A DNA stretch of 7,228 nucleotides, taken from the NCBI GenBank assembly GCA_020047885.1, contig JAIFNF010000327.1, positions 1 to 7,228 on the forward strand, read 5' to 3'. This document shows, one piece after another, positions 6,827-7,228 of the stretch (within the stretch, counting starts at the first letter, position 1; each line of letters opens with the position of its first letter). The notes beneath the pieces are model-generated. The model was not told the DNA's origin and made no database searches. It saw nothing but the letters and a program-made list of their open reading frames with translations. The translations under genes were made by a program, and so were the position numbers. Source of the DNA: Gammaproteobacteria bacterium. Lineage in GTDB: Bacteria; Pseudomonadota; Gammaproteobacteria; Competibacterales; Competibacteraceae.

Positions 6827-7228
6827 TCGCTGCCAACTGATCCAGCGTGGCGCTCAATTCCCGCACCAACCGGGGGCGAGAGGGCGTTGGTGCCGTCAGT
6901 CCCCGCTGATTACGCAGACCGCTGTAATAATGGCGGTTGGGATCTTCCAGCACCTCCAGCCGCATCCGGATGCCATGCCGGACCAGGATGGGTTCCAGTT
7001 CGGCGCGTCGGGCCAGCAAATCCTGGCGCGTGGTCTGATAGGCGTGTTCACAGACCCAGAGCCGACTGGAAAAGCTGAAAACATTGGTGAAAAACATCTT
7101 GGCGTCGTCGCGGTTCGGCTCGAACAGGATCACGTCAGACTGGGCAAATTCGGTCTGGTATTTCTCCATCCCGACCTGCAACCGCGAATGGATCAAGGCG
7201 CGGAAGGTCTGGGACAGCACCACCGGCA
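6804..7228 (-). CDS. C-terminal part of a probable patatin-like phospholipase
   Basis: About 141 residues of an open frame entering from the right edge and ending at a TGA. No start is needed inside the window, because the frame stays open upstream of the GTG at 7223; the true N-terminus is outside. The segment VLSQTFRALIHSRLQVGMEK, then ILFEPNRDDAKMFFTNVFSF and VCEHAYQTTRQDLLARRAEL, reads like the C-terminal region of bacterial patatin-like phospholipases as I remember them. The catalytic GxSxG and DGG motifs would lie outside the window, so the assignment cannot be confirmed here. Patatin-like enzymes release fatty acids from phospholipids, which would suit the neighbouring fadD. It ends tail to tail with the TetR gene, with a 23-base overlap. 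The coding frame itself is convincing; the family name is only moderately sure. Confidence 0.6.
   Translation of the reverse strand, partial: PVVLSQTFRALIHSRLQVGMEKYQTEFAQSDVILFEPNRDDAKMFFTNVFSFSSRLWVCEHAYQTTRQDLLARRAELEPILVRHGIRMRLEVLEDPNRHYYSGLRNQRGLTAPTPSRPRLVRELSATLDQLAAITSNTRG

Noticed and set aside
1..7228. tRNA, rRNA, CRISPR, insertion sequence, phage or toxin-antitoxin content
   Set aside because: No cloverleaf, regular spaced repeat array, transposase or small two-gene toxin pattern was found on either strand.

Overview
The window (7228 bases, GC-rich) reads as a chromosomal segment of a gammaproteobacterium. The evidence is the guaB-guaA order, a FadD-type acyl-CoA ligase very close to the enterobacterial/pseudomonad form, a single-domain PilZ protein, and a TetR regulator of a type common in gammaproteobacteria. 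The genus cannot be fixed from sequence alone. The 10-bp-unit palindromic repeat near 4266-4335 is of a kind I associate with environmental proteobacteria.

Layout. (1) 1-2779, minus strand: the GMP-synthesis operon guaB-guaA. guaB (IMP dehydrogenase) is complete. guaA (GMP synthetase) runs off the left edge after about 414 residues. A well-formed sigma70-like promoter lies upstream of guaB at 2820-2848, and inverted repeats overlap the ribosome-binding sites of both genes. (2) 2780-2972: a divergent regulatory region with several short inverted repeats. (3) 2973-4259, plus strand: a small PilZ-domain protein, the class that binds cyclic di-GMP, followed by an alpha/beta hydrolase. (4) 4260-4400: a 70-base palindromic repeat between convergent genes. 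(5) 4401-6059, minus strand: fadD, long-chain acyl-CoA synthetase. (6) 6060-6169: a divergent promoter region holding a 16-bp palindrome suited to a TetR operator. (7) 6170-6826, plus strand: the TetR-family regulator. (8) 6804-7228, minus strand: the C-terminal part of a probable patatin-like phospholipase, overlapping the regulator's 3' end tail to tail.

How the genes may work together. GuaB and GuaA convert IMP to XMP and then GMP, feeding the GTP pool from which cyclic di-GMP is made, and a cyclic di-GMP receptor gene sits divergently next door. The right half looks lipid-related: a probable phospholipase and an alpha/beta hydrolase could release fatty acids, FadD would activate them to acyl-CoA, and the divergent TetR protein is the obvious candidate regulator of fadD. 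These functional links are inferred from gene position. Most of the window is ordinary core metabolism. I found no convincing evidence of a new multi-gene system; the items worth a second look are regulatory structures, the palindromic repeat and gene arrangements.
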